From Bin80 sp964503085 (GTDB lineage: Bacteria > Bacteroidota > Rhodothermia > Rhodothermales > Bin80): a stretch of 33,467 bases of DNA. Below, one piece after another: positions 24,448 through 33,417 of the stretch; within the stretch, counting starts at the first letter, position 1; every line of letters begins with the position of its first letter. Both the position numbers and the translations under genes were made by a program. The notes beneath the pieces are model-generated. The model was not told where the DNA came from. It saw only the letters and a list, made by a program, of their open reading frames with translations, and made no database searches. The DNA lies in the NCBI GenBank assembly GCA_964503085.1, contig CAZCYQ010000039.1, forward strand, positions 1 through 33,467. Reading direction: 5' to 3'.

Positions 24448-27400
24448 ATGCTACGTAAATTGAGTTTGCTCATACTCATCGCTTTGGTGTTGCCTGTGGC
24501 AGTGCTCGCCCAGACCACGGGTAAGATTGTCGGGCAGGTAACTGATGCGGAGACAGGTGAGACACTTCCCGGTGCGAATGTGGTCGTGGTCGGCACTACC
24601 CTGGGTGCCGCCGCAGACGTTGATGGGAACTACCTTATCATTGGCGTCCCTGTGGGTACCTACAGTGTACAGGCGCAATTCGTCGGTTTCCAGACTTCAA
24701 CGGCGGTTGGTGTAGAAGTCAACCCTGACTACACACGTGAGCTGAATTTTGAGCTTGCGCCGGGTCTTGAACTTGAGGAGATAGTAGTTCAATACGAAAA
24801 GCCACTAATCCAGAAGGACGCAGTTGGTGTTCCGAAGACACTGAATGCAGAGGAGATTGAGACACTGCCGGTTCGGGGGGCTGCCGAGGTAGCCAAACTT
24901 CAGGCTGGAGTTGTTAGCAAGGAGGGTTCAGGAACACTGAACATCCGTGGTGGGCGCGGTGGTGAAGTTACCTACTATGTGGATGGTGTCAAGGGTGGAT
25001 ACGGTGTACCCCAGGGGGCGGTGGAGCAGCAGGAAATGTTGATTGGCAGCATTAATGCACGGTACGGGGACGCCATGAGTGGCATCATCAATATTACCAC
25101 CAAATCGGGGAGCCCGAATTACTTCGGCTCTTTAGAAGCATTGTCTTCTACACAGTTTGATTCGTACGGTTATAACTTGGCATCCGCAACGATTGGAGGT
25201 CCGATCATTCAGGACAAGCTCAGCTTCTTCTTTGCCGGCGAATACAGTGGCTGGGCAGACCGAGATCCACGGAATATCCAGACACCTCAGCTTACGCAGG
25301 CGCAACTTGATGATCTTTGGGCCGCACCTGCCGGACTCACCGTAACGGACGCCGACGGCAATGAGTCCGTTGTGGGTATTCCGATAACCTTGGCAGATGG
25401 CGCAAGGCTCATGGTTGATATCCACGGAGATCCTGACTTGAGCGGGGGTGGTTTAACCTTTGATGACGGTACGGTTATTCCAGTTGCAGAAGGCAGCACG
25501 GTAGCGCTTAACCCAATCGCTCGTGCGGAGCAGTTGACGGCTTCTGACTTCACGTACAGCTATAAAAAGCCGATGCGGTCTAATGCCAATTACAGCTTCA
25601 ACGGGAATGTAACCTGGAATGTCTTTGAGAACGGACGACTGAGACTCGGTGGTACGTACCGCAATTTTACAGGAGAGAATTCTGCCACGTCACGTGAGAT
25701 ATTTTCTCCTCAGACTGTCAGCCGGTATGATGACCATCAGTACTCAGCCTTTGCAACCTGGACGCAACACCTGTCAGGTTCAACGTTCTATCAGATACAG
25801 GGCAGCTGGAGGAGTAACTTCAACGAGAGTTATGATCCGCGCTTCGGTCGTACGCTTAATGATGTCTGGAATTATGGGGATATTGACCATCCGGTTCACG
25901 CAACGCTTGCGGGATACAGGAACCTGCAGTTTGTTGAGGAAACCCGCATTGATGATCACGGGACTCCCGATGATCCGAGTGATGATACTGAGGAAACGGT
26001 ACAGGTACCGACTTATGTTCGCAGATATGAGGATGGACTTCGTATCTCAACTGAAACCACAGCAGGCCTGGTTGGCGCCATTGGTGGTGCCCGGCTTGGT
26101 TTTGGCAAGAGTAATGGCCATACATACAGGGTAGCGGCCTCGGCGACCACTCAGATCGGATTGAATCAGCTGGAGTTTGGTGCCGAATATGAGACCAGTG
26201 TAGGACGGAGCTGGGGAATCAACGAAGAGTATGTAGCCCGGATTTTCGCAGATGGCAATCCCGAAAATATTGCTTCGGATGATCCAGATCTGAACACATC
26301 CGGCTATACGAACTTTTCTGACTTGCCGACCCATATCCTCAGACGGGCTATGGGTGGGACCGGTTATAACCTTCTAGGTACGGAGCAACACAGTTCTGAG
26401 AACTTTTTGGGTTACCTGGATACCAGTAAGGACAAACCGGAATCGCATTACTACCAGTCTCCCTACAAACCAATCTACTATGGAGCATTCGTCCAGAACA
26501 AGATTGAGTTTAGGGATATCGTCCTGAACATGGGACTGCGTGTGGATGTATGGGATAGGAACCGTCCAGTTCTGCGGGATAAATATGCACGTCGTCCGAT
26601 TGAACGGGCCGGGGACTTGGGAATAGGCCTGCCTTCTGGAATAGGGTCGGAGTATGCGGTATACTTTAGTGGCAGTGATATCGTAGGTTATCGCGATTTC
26701 GACGGAAATTTCTTTGATAACAACGGTAACCCGGCAGGTGCTGGCGATATTCTGTTGAATGGTCTAGTGAGGTACACGGGTTCGCAGGTCACGGAGGATA
26801 TGTTTGAAGACTACGAGCCCCAGGTAACATTGATGCCAAGGATTGGGGTAAGTTTCCCCATCACAGACAGGGCACTTTTCTTTGCCAGCTACGGTGTTGT
26901 ATCCAAGCGCCCGTCTACAGGTGCTGGTTTGTTGGGTTGTCTGGCGGCCACGGCCTGCAGTGCTAACAATAGTTTGCTTCCAGAAAATACTACGAAGTAC
27001 GAATTGGGATTCCGGCAGCGTCTGGGGGCCCGTCAAGCACTCACAATCAGTGGATTTTTCCATCAGATCAACAACCTCATCCAGCTCCGTGACATCCGTG
27101 GTGCAAGCCCGGCGACATATTCGCGCTATGAGAACGTTGATTTTGGTACTGTCAAGGGGCTTGAGTTCGATTATGATCTTCGGAGAACTCAGGGTGTAGC
27201 TCTGCGGGCAAATTACACGTTGTCCTTTGCGCAGGGGACGGGATCTGGAGAAAGAACAACCAGGTTCATTGTATGGATTGACGAAACCCCGCCAAACTTC
27301 ATCAGCCCACTCGACTTTGACCAGCGGCACAAGATTAATGTTACGCTTGATTACAGTCTGGGCGAGGGAGAGGGACCAACTCTCGTGGGTACGAAGCTTC

Positions 27401-27825
27401 TGCAGAACTTTGGTTTCAATGTACTCTTTACCGCGGGTAGTGGCTTCCCCTATACTGGCGTACAGTATCCAATACCTGTGAATGCCAGTCGTGCTCCGCT
27501 CCCACGTGGGGGCATCAATGAAGACCGGATGCCATGGACAAACCGGATTGACCTCAGGATTCAGCGGCGTTTCCCGCTCAACTCCAGGGGGACAATCACA
27601 GCGTTTCTGTGGATGCAGAATGTCCTGAACACGGTTAATGTTCAGAATGTGTACAGATACTCAGGCTTGCCGGATGACGATGGATTCCTGTCCACGGCCG
27701 GTGGAGTCCAGTTCATTGATTCTGCGCAGCCTGTGTCAGAGACACTCTATAGGTATAGGAACAGGTCGTTGGGTAGCGTTGGAAGGCCGCGTTTGACCCG
27801 GCTCGGTGTTCGCTTCGACTTTTAG
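24448..27825 (+). CDS. TonB-dependent outer-membrane receptor with carboxypeptidase-regulatory-like domain
   Basis: A 1125-aa receptor, with the start set at the ATG at 24448 because it gives a clean signal peptide (MLRKLSLLILIALVLPVAV, cleaved near LAQ at 21/22). Residues about 25-106 are the carboxypeptidase-regulatory-like domain (GQVTDAETGETLPGANVVV, DGNYLIIGVPVGTYSV). Residues about 120-221 are the plug (LPVRGAAEVAKLQAGV, LNIRGGRGGEVTYYVDGV, INARYGDAMSGIINITTKSG). The rest is a large barrel with long aromatic strands and acidic loops, ending in LTRLGVRFDF. No SusD gene is adjacent, which argues against a standard glycan-utilisation pair. It is the first gene of a cassette with a T9SS-type secreted protein and a PorV-like protein. 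The substrate is unknown. Confidence 0.93.
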   Translation: MLRKLSLLILIALVLPVAVLAQTTGKIVGQVTDAETGETLPGANVVVVGTTLGAAADVDGNYLIIGVPVGTYSVQAQFVGFQTSTAVGVEVNPDYTRELNFELAPGLELEEIVVQYEKPLIQKDAVGVPKTLNAEEIETLPVRGAAEVAKLQAGVVSKEGSGTLNIRGGRGGEVTYYVDGVKGGYGVPQGAVEQQEMLIGSINARYGDAMSGIINITTKSGSPNYFGSLEALSSTQFDSYGYNLASATIGGPIIQDKLSFFFAGEYSGWADRDPRNIQTPQLTQAQLDDLWAAPAGLTVTDADGNESVVGIPITLADGARLMVDIHGDPDLSGGGLTFDDGTVIPVAEGSTVALNPIARAEQLTASDFTYSYKKPMRSNANYSFNGNVTWNVFENGRLRLGGTYRNFTGENSATSREIFSPQTVSRYDDHQYSAFATWTQHLSGSTFYQIQGSWRSNFNESYDPRFGRTLNDVWNYGDIDHPVHATLAGYRNLQFVEETRIDDHGTPDDPSDDTEETVQVPTYVRRYEDGLRISTETTAGLVGAIGGARLGFGKSNGHTYRVAASATTQIGLNQLEFGAEYETSVGRSWGINEEYVARIFADGNPENIASDDPDLNTSGYTNFSDLPTHILRRAMGGTGYNLLGTEQHSSENFLGYLDTSKDKPESHYYQSPYKPIYYGAFVQNKIEFRDIVLNMGLRVDVWDRNRPVLRDKYARRPIERAGDLGIGLPSGIGSEYAVYFSGSDIVGYRDFDGNFFDNNGNPAGAGDILLNGLVRYTGSQVTEDMFEDYEPQVTLMPRIGVSFPITDRALFFASYGVVSKRPSTGAGLLGCLAATACSANNSLLPENTTKYELGFRQRLGARQALTISGFFHQINNLIQLRDIRGASPATYSRYENVDFGTVKGLEFDYDLRRTQGVALRANYTLSFAQGTGSGERTTRFIVWIDETPPNFISPLDFDQRHKINVTLDYSLGEGEGPTLVGTKLLQNFGFNVLFTAGSGFPYTGVQYPIPVNASRAPLPRGGINEDRMPWTNRIDLRIQRRFPLNSRGTITAFLWMQNVLNTVNVQNVYRYSGLPDDDGFLSTAGGVQFIDSAQPVSETLYRYRNRSLGSVGRPRLTRLGVRFDF

Positions 27826-27847
27826 CTAGAACAAAACAGGTGAATAG

Positions 27848-27869
27848 ACCGGGGCCGTGAGGCCCCGGT
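27848..27869 (+). terminator. Strong hairpin after the TonB receptor gene
   Basis: A perfect 9-bp GC-rich stem (ACCGGGGCC / GGCCCCGGT) with a four-base loop, 22 nt after the receptor stop and 31 nt before the next gene. There is no T-tract, so it may act as an mRNA 3'-end stabiliser or attenuator between co-transcribed genes instead of as a full terminator. Confidence 0.6.
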
Positions 27870-27900
27870 TGCTACTCTCATCCAAATAAAGACGACAAAA

Positions 27901-30900
27901 ATGACCAAACGCAAATACTTACTTTCACTGGTCTTGCTGGTAGTGCTGGGACTTGGTTCAGTGCTCGAGGCGCGTGCACAGGTTGGAACGTGCACTTCGG
28001 CGCTAGGCGAGTCCTACCTGGACATCAACAATGTCCGGGCTCGTATTTTTAACAACGGCAACCTGTTCTGGCGCGGAAGTCCGCACGTCTACAACGTACC
28101 GAAGGGTGGGGGAGCGCAAGCTATCTTCACTGGCGGTATTTGGATAGGCGGTAATGTGGGTGGGCAGCTGCGTGTGGCGGCGGCGCGTTACGGCAATTAC
28201 CATTTCTGGGCCGGTCCGTTGGATGACAACGGTGCTCCTCCGGCTGACTGTGCACCCTTCGATCGACTCTACAAGGTGAGCATTGATGATATTCAGGACT
28301 ACGAAGCCACGGGGGTAACCACTCCAGACTTGCGAGACTGGCCCACGGGGTTAGGAGCTCCTACCTATGCTCCTCCTGGCAACGGGGTTGATGATGACGG
28401 AGATGGAGAGGTTGATGAGGCTGGAGAGACAATCTTCGTCTTGAATCAGCCTCTTGCACAACGAGTAAGCCGTGTGATTGACCTAGCCGGCGGAGAGCGG
28501 CCGGCCATCCTTGGGGATCAGTCGATCTGGTGGGTCATGAATGATCGCGGGAATGAGCATAACGGCGCATCTTCGCCGCCGATTGGTCTTGAGGTGCACG
28601 CTACCGCGTTTGCGTTCAGGACCGCAGGGGACATTGGTAATGCCACGTTCTACAAGGTCGATCTTTACTACAAAGGGAATCAGCCATTCACCGATGTGCA
28701 TATGGCTATTTTCTCCGACCCCGATCTCGGGAACTTCCAGGATGACTGGGTAGGTTCCGATACCACGTTGGGGGTAGGTTATGTATGGAATTCGGACAAC
28801 GAAGATGAGGGAACTGATGGTTATGGTTCTCCTGCTCCGGCGGCCGGATACGACTTTTTCCAGGGGCCGATCGTGCCATCGCCTGGTGATTCAGCCAAGG
28901 TGAGTACTGACTGGATTCAAGATTTCAGGAATCTTGAAATGACCTCTTTCACCTTCTATAACAATGGTGGCGGTGTTACAGAAGACCCCAGTACTGCCTT
29001 GGACCACTATAACTATATGCGTGGACGATGGAAGGATGGTAAGTGTATTACGGAAGGGGGGAATGGTCGAGATTTCTCGGAAGACTGCACCGCATACATG
29101 TTCCCAGGAGATCCTGGCGCCAGCGATGATACCTGCCAGTACTGGTCTGAGTGCAATTCAGACGGCGCAGGGACAAACATTGAGGCGGCAGACCGGCGCT
29201 TTGTTATGGGAACGGGGCCGTTCACGATCAATCCGGGAGATTTTCAGCAGATCGTTTATGGGTTAGTCTGGGCACAGGGCGTAGACAATTTTGATTCGGT
29301 CCAGAAGATGAAAGGGGCAAGTGCACTTGCCCAGGCGGCATACGACATTGATTTTCAGATTCCGGCGCCGCCGGCTCCCCCCCAGGTGACGGTCACCGCT
29401 GTAGATGGAGGTGCAATTCTGGAATGGACCAACACCCCTCAGTCGAATAATTTCCTTGAATCCTATCGGGCTGAAGACCCCTTTGCACCGGAGGATAATA
29501 ATGTGGTAGAATTCGAGGGGTATGAAGTAATCCAGTACTCCAGTGCTCTGGATCAAGTGGGGGTAGTTGTGGCGGTATACGACGTAATTAATGGCGTGAC
29601 CCGCGTAATTGATGGCGGCCAGTTGATCGTCGACGGATTAATCCAGGAGGAGCAGACTGTTGTGGCGAACGGGACGGACCGTGGGGTTCAGAATTTTCAT
29701 ACAGCAGCGGGTTTAACGAATTACACGACCTATCATTTTGGTGTTCAGGCCTACGCGCAGAACTACGATAACCCTGGACGTAAGATTGCCCGGGGACCCG
29801 TTACCCGCGTGTCGGTCACGCCGACCAAATCAACGCTGGAAATTGCGCCTGCTGCTATTGCCGCGGCTGAAGACTTTGAAAGTGCTGACTTTGTTGCGAA
29901 CAAGGAGGGCATCGGGGACGGCTTTGTGACCGCGGACATTATCAACCCGGCTGGGGTCAAGGAAGGCACTTATACGGTCGAATTCTTTGAGCATGAGGTT
30001 CCGGGCAAGGCTTTGAATGCTGCTACTGCTCCTGTGGAGGAAGACGGGAATGTGGTTGATCCGATCAGTGCGGTAGAGGCGATTCAGAAAGTTGGCGATA
30101 TCGATGCGAGTGTGATTACGTACAGTGTCAATCGAGACGACGCGGTACTGTTTGATGGTAGATCCATTGATTATGCTGCTCCCCAGCGTGATAACGTTAT
30201 GGTACTTGACGGGTTGCTGTTCACGATTCGTGGTCCAAATCCGGGGTTCAAGGATTTTCAGGTTACAGCGAATGCTGGTGGGCCTGTGGATCCACCTGCC
30301 CGTGCCGCAATAACATGGAATTCCGATTCTTTCCCAAATGCTCAGGGTGTAGGACTCGACCGATCGAGGCAGCAAACCAATGGATCAATTTGGATGGTCC
30401 ATGCTGGTGGTGCGGGGCAGGCATATGGATCTTTCATCGCGCGCTCCACGCGTGGTGGAGGTAACTCCCCGTACATCGGGATTCGGGATTATGAGATGCG
30501 CTTCACGGAGCGCTGCGCAAATGGGATCAATGGCGTCGTTGAGCCGACCGACTGTTTGGGTCTCCGTGCATTTGGTGGTGGCTCGTTGATGGAGATTCCA
30601 ATTGAGCTATGGGATACTGGCGTTGCCACGCCGAATGATGCCAGTGATGATGTGCGTCTGGTCCCGATTATTTGTGATACAAACACCTGTGGAGGGGGAA
30701 CGGCGCACGATGTATTTGATATCGGCGGCGATCATCCTGCTTCAGGTGCAGCGAATGATCCCTTTACGGATTGGGTATACTGGTATCCACCTGCGGATCT
30801 GACCCCCGGCGAGATCGGTCACAATAGATTTTTTGCAGACGAAATTGGGCTAGGGCATGAAATAATTGCCAGATTAGTACTTGTGGGGTGGAATATTGGT

Positions 30901-31368
30901 ACCGCCCCTCCGTACGATCCCGAATTGCCCGAGCTGGGTACGGTGGTCAGGATCGTCACCTCCAAGCCTAACCAGCCTGGGGATGTGCATACGTTCTCCA
31001 CCGAAGGTTATGCTGCGACAGAGTTTGATCTGGCAAGCAAGCAACTTCGCCTGGAGGATATTGGAATTGTACCGAACCCGTATAAGGGATCATCTTCCTA
31101 TGAGGTAAGTCAGCTTACTGACGAGGTACGATTCACGAACCTGCCCGACGTAGCGACCATTCGTGTGTTTACGCTCAACGGTACGCTTGTCAAGACGATC
31201 AATAAGCAATCACCGGGTGTGGCTACCATTCCATGGAATTTGACGACGGATCAGAATTTGCCCATAGCGAGTGGGATGTATCTGATACATGTTGAGGTCC
31301 CCGGGGTGGGATCGCATACCATCAAATTCGCCGTGGTCAAAAAACGCATTCAGCTGAACGTGTACTAG
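27901..31368 (+). CDS. Large secreted protein with T9SS-type C-terminal sorting domain
   Basis: An 1155-aa exported protein. The signal peptide MTKRKYLLSLVLLVVLGLGS ends near ARA-Q (26/27). Residues 28-480 form a region rich in Gly, Asp and aromatics with cysteine pairs; residues 161-174 (NGVDDDGDGEVDEA) look like a calcium-binding acidic loop. Residues about 490-640 resemble a fibronectin-III-like sandwich (PPQVTVTAVDGGAILEWTN). The last about 100 residues (from IVPNPYKGSSSYEV, through RVFTLNGTLVKTI to ASGMYLIHVEVPG) match the T9SS type A sorting domain that directs transport through the type IX secretion system and surface attachment. Such proteins are typically cell-surface or released. 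It is the middle gene of the TonB-receptor/PorV cassette. Biochemical function unknown. Confidence 0.85.
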   Translation: MTKRKYLLSLVLLVVLGLGSVLEARAQVGTCTSALGESYLDINNVRARIFNNGNLFWRGSPHVYNVPKGGGAQAIFTGGIWIGGNVGGQLRVAAARYGNYHFWAGPLDDNGAPPADCAPFDRLYKVSIDDIQDYEATGVTTPDLRDWPTGLGAPTYAPPGNGVDDDGDGEVDEAGETIFVLNQPLAQRVSRVIDLAGGERPAILGDQSIWWVMNDRGNEHNGASSPPIGLEVHATAFAFRTAGDIGNATFYKVDLYYKGNQPFTDVHMAIFSDPDLGNFQDDWVGSDTTLGVGYVWNSDNEDEGTDGYGSPAPAAGYDFFQGPIVPSPGDSAKVSTDWIQDFRNLEMTSFTFYNNGGGVTEDPSTALDHYNYMRGRWKDGKCITEGGNGRDFSEDCTAYMFPGDPGASDDTCQYWSECNSDGAGTNIEAADRRFVMGTGPFTINPGDFQQIVYGLVWAQGVDNFDSVQKMKGASALAQAAYDIDFQIPAPPAPPQVTVTAVDGGAILEWTNTPQSNNFLESYRAEDPFAPEDNNVVEFEGYEVIQYSSALDQVGVVVAVYDVINGVTRVIDGGQLIVDGLIQEEQTVVANGTDRGVQNFHTAAGLTNYTTYHFGVQAYAQNYDNPGRKIARGPVTRVSVTPTKSTLEIAPAAIAAAEDFESADFVANKEGIGDGFVTADIINPAGVKEGTYTVEFFEHEVPGKALNAATAPVEEDGNVVDPISAVEAIQKVGDIDASVITYSVNRDDAVLFDGRSIDYAAPQRDNVMVLDGLLFTIRGPNPGFKDFQVTANAGGPVDPPARAAITWNSDSFPNAQGVGLDRSRQQTNGSIWMVHAGGAGQAYGSFIARSTRGGGNSPYIGIRDYEMRFTERCANGINGVVEPTDCLGLRAFGGGSLMEIPIELWDTGVATPNDASDDVRLVPIICDTNTCGGGTAHDVFDIGGDHPASGAANDPFTDWVYWYPPADLTPGEIGHNRFFADEIGLGHEIIARLVLVGWNIGTAPPYDPELPELGTVVRIVTSKPNQPGDVHTFSTEGYAATEFDLASKQLRLEDIGIVPNPYKGSSSYEVSQLTDEVRFTNLPDVATIRVFTLNGTLVKTINKQSPGVATIPWNLTTDQNLPIASGMYLIHVEVPGVGSHTIKFAVVKKRIQLNVY

Positions 31369-31377
31369 GCTCGCATT

Positions 31378-31407
31378 TGGCCGGCGGCCTGAAATGTCCG
31401 CCGGCCA
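31378..31407 (+). terminator. Strong hairpin after the T9SS-type protein gene
   Basis: A perfect 10-bp stem (TGGCCGGCGG / CCGCCGGCCA) with a 10-base loop, 9 nt after the stop codon and 39 nt before the PorV-like gene. No T-tract follows, so an intercistronic stabiliser or partial terminator is as likely as a true terminator. Confidence 0.6.
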
Positions 31408-31446
31408 GTGTGGCAACATCAATAGCACAGAAAACATTAGCGAAAC

Positions 31447-32535
31447 ATGAAAACTTATCGACGTTTCTTTCAACTGAGTGCTGGAATCCTGGCGATAGCT
31501 GGATTGGTGCTCATGAGCGGTAATACCGTATTCGCCCAGGGCACGGGCGAGCTTGGTGGCGGTATTGACAAACCTAACACAAACCGGGCGGGTACGAACG
31601 GTGCAGCAGAGTTGTTAGTGCCGCTTACTGCACGCTATAGCGCACTCGGAGGTGCTACCACGAGTGTTCTTTCCCAGATGAACGGTCTTGAGGCGCTCTA
31701 TGCAAACCCGTCCGGGCTAACAAACAACCAAAGTACATCTGCACTCTTCAGTCGACTTCAGTACGTTGATGACATTGGAGTAAACTACTTCGGGCTGGCA
31801 CAGCGGTTCGGGGATAACAATCTGGCCCTGACGATATCGGCGTGGGATATGGGAGACATCCCCCGGCAAACAGAACTCAACCCCGAAAAGTCAGATGCTG
31901 TGTTCCGGGTATCCTTCATCAATGTGGGGTTAACCTTCGCACGGACGCTCACGGACCGGATCGCAGCGGGTGCAACACTTAAGATTGTCAACCATACGAT
32001 TGATGATTTGACAGCCAACGGCATTGTGTTTGACGCGGGCATGACTTATGTGGTCGGTGAAACAGGCCTACGCCTGGGCGTTGCTCTGAAGAATGTTGGT
32101 AATGAGCTCCAGTACTCCGGTACGGGCCTGGGACGCCGCGTGCGGCTACCTGATCAACCAAGTGATGCCAGTGTTAATACTGTTCAACTTGAGTCTGAAG
32201 GCGTTCAGTATCCGACACTGCTCAATTTTGGGGTCGCCTATGAGCGCGAGATGTTTGCAGGCGCGTCAGCGACACTGTTGGGTAATTTCCGGTCAAACAG
32301 TTTTGAGGATGATCAATTCAGCGGCGCTCTTGAGCTTGGATTCAGGAACCTGCTCTATGTGCGTGGAGGTTACCAGTATAGTCGTCAGGACAACGAGACC
32401 TTTTACAAGGGTTACGCCTTTGGTGGCGGGTTGCAGCTGGATTTTGCAGGGACCGCGCTAAGCGTGGACTACTCCCTGGTTCCGACCGATTACTTTGACA
32501 ACATTCAGTTCATTACAGTATCTGCGCAGCTGTAG
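31447..32535 (+). CDS. PorV/PorQ family outer-membrane protein
   Basis: A 362-aa predicted outer-membrane beta-barrel. The signal peptide (basic MKTYRRFF, then LSAGILAIAGLVLMSG) is cleaved near VFA-Q at 30/31. The early motif PLTARYSALGGATTSVLSQM with GLEALYANPSGL is the signature of the PorV/PorQ family, homologous to the FadL-like barrels that receive T9SS cargo. The strands continue to the C-terminal end FITVSAQL. Family knowledge: PorV binds cargo emerging from the T9SS translocon and hands it to the surface attachment machinery; other members act as anchors. Here it follows a T9SS-type cargo gene, 78 nt downstream, so it may serve that cargo specifically. Confidence 0.85.
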   Translation: MKTYRRFFQLSAGILAIAGLVLMSGNTVFAQGTGELGGGIDKPNTNRAGTNGAAELLVPLTARYSALGGATTSVLSQMNGLEALYANPSGLTNNQSTSALFSRLQYVDDIGVNYFGLAQRFGDNNLALTISAWDMGDIPRQTELNPEKSDAVFRVSFINVGLTFARTLTDRIAAGATLKIVNHTIDDLTANGIVFDAGMTYVVGETGLRLGVALKNVGNELQYSGTGLGRRVRLPDQPSDASVNTVQLESEGVQYPTLLNFGVAYEREMFAGASATLLGNFRSNSFEDDQFSGALELGFRNLLYVRGGYQYSRQDNETFYKGYAFGGGLQLDFAGTALSVDYSLVPTDYFDNIQFITVSAQL

Positions 32536-32582
32536 CGAACCATATTTGAATTTTAGTTTAGTCGTCGAGCACGACTGAAAAG

Positions 32583-32623
32583 GGTTCTACCGCGATCCAT
32601 TCTAGATGGAGCGCGGTAGAACC
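32583..32623. terminator. Rho-independent-like terminator after the PorV-like gene
   Basis: An inverted repeat with a perfect 12-bp outer stem (GGTTCTACCGCG / CGCGGTAGAACC), one mismatch, then a 5-bp inner stem and the loop TCTAG. It lies 47 nt past the PorV-like stop and is followed by a short T-containing run (gtgtttattg). It probably ends the cassette transcript. A degenerate copy of it occurs at 32948-32984. Confidence 0.75.
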
Positions 32624-32665
32624 GTGTTTATTGACAGTTGACGGACTTCCTACATTTTAGAAATC

Positions 32666-32929
32666 ATGAAAGACGTATCTGCATTCCGCCCCAGGCACTG
32701 GTTGCTCCTGGTCGCGGGACTTTCGTTTGTTGTTAACCTGGTCATTGGTCTTTATTCAATTCCAATCCTTCCAGGAGCGATGACCGATCCAGGGCTGGCA
32801 ATGTTCTTTTTTGAAGTCGGCTTGTTTGCCAGGATGGCCGTAGTGGTGTCACTGGTTGCCTATTGTGTTCAGTGGGTTGTGACACTTGTTTCGGTTATCA
32901 GGGCGCGTCACAGATCAGCAAGTGCATAA
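32666..32929 (+). CDS. Small membrane protein (87 aa), intact copy of a duplicated pair
   Basis: An 87-aa product with two hydrophobic segments: residues about 12-33 (LLLVAGLSFVVNLVIGLYS) and 51-78 (FARMAVVVSLVAYCVQWVV region), separated by a loop with PGAMTDP. It ends in a basic tail (RARHRSASA). No known motif. A TACATTTT element 15 bp upstream of the start lies 14 bp after a TTGACA, suggestive but not proof of its own promoter. A degenerate second copy begins at 33014, which supports that the reading frame here is real. Function unknown. Confidence 0.6.
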   Translation: MKDVSAFRPRHWLLLVAGLSFVVNLVIGLYSIPILPGAMTDPGLAMFFFEVGLFARMAVVVSLVAYCVQWVVTLVSVIRARHRSASA

Positions 32930-32947
32930 TAACATTCGGTGTGAGGA

Positions 32948-32984
32948 TTCTACCGGAGTTCATTTCATACAGAGCCCGGTAGGA
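32948..32984. repeat. Degenerate copy of the upstream hairpin
   Basis: The arms TTCTACCGG and CCGGTAGGA match the 32583-32623 hairpin arms with one wobble pair. It sits the same distance upstream of the pseudogene copy as the original does from the intact small membrane gene, so it is part of the duplicated unit (offset about 350-365 bp). Confidence 0.6.
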
Positions 32985-33013
32985 CGGCAGGCTGACCCTT
33001 ACATTGAGGGATC

Positions 33014-33110
33014 ATGGGAAACATATCCGCATATCGCCCTAGGCACTGGTTGGTCGTGGTTGCAGGGCTTTAGTTTGATGCTGTTCTGATCCTTGGTCAT
33101 TATTCAACAA
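33014..33110 (+). pseudogene. Truncated duplicate of the 87-aa membrane protein gene
   Basis: The first 32 or so codons align codon by codon, without gaps, to the start of the intact gene at 32666: MGNISAYRPRHWLVVVAGL against MKDVSAFRPRHWLLLVAGL. An in-frame TAG follows at 33071. Similarity continues past it (LILGHYS versus LVIGLYS) and then stops near 33110, where the transposase remnant begins. The copy is therefore nonsense-mutated and truncated, probably by the insertion. Confidence 0.75.
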
Positions 33111-33417
33111 CTTCGATGCGGACAAGGGGTACAAGCGAAATGTGAATGATGATTTTTTAGCGGCATGTGGTAGCCGGTCACGCATCCTCCACAGGGGCTA
33201 TCGCAACCACCCGATCAATGCCGTCCTATCTGCGGGGAACTGCGAGATCGGCCGTAAGCGTTAGGTAGTGGAACGGACCCTTGGGAGCCTGAGGCGGCGG
33301 TTTGGCTCGGGGAGTACGCTATTGAAAGGACTACGGATGGTGCATGCGGAGCATGTCATAGAGGTGATCGGGCACAACTTGAAACGATTCTTTAGGACCG
33401 CTGCGTCACTGGGCTAG
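33106..33417 (+). pseudogene. IS5-type (DDE) transposase, C-terminal remnant
   Basis: An open stretch beginning ADKGYKRNVNDDFLAACG reads through GYRNHPINAVLSAGN and, after an in-frame TAG at 33262, VVERTLGSLRRRFG and HVIEVIGHNLKRFF to a TAG at 33415. The order ADKGY ... VERTxGxLxRRFG ... HxxExIxxNLKR is that of the C-terminal third of IS5-family transposases. The N-terminal catalytic part is missing and a stop interrupts the frame, so it is non-functional. I could not find terminal inverted repeats at its edges. Confidence 0.75.

Noticed and set aside
26764..27330. 188-codon open frame antisense to the TonB receptor
   Set aside because: Antisense to a strongly supported barrel region, with no signal, motif or gene-like spacing.
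29830..30375. 181-codon open frame antisense to the T9SS-type protein
   Set aside because: Shadow frame; the sense frame has signal peptide and sorting tail.
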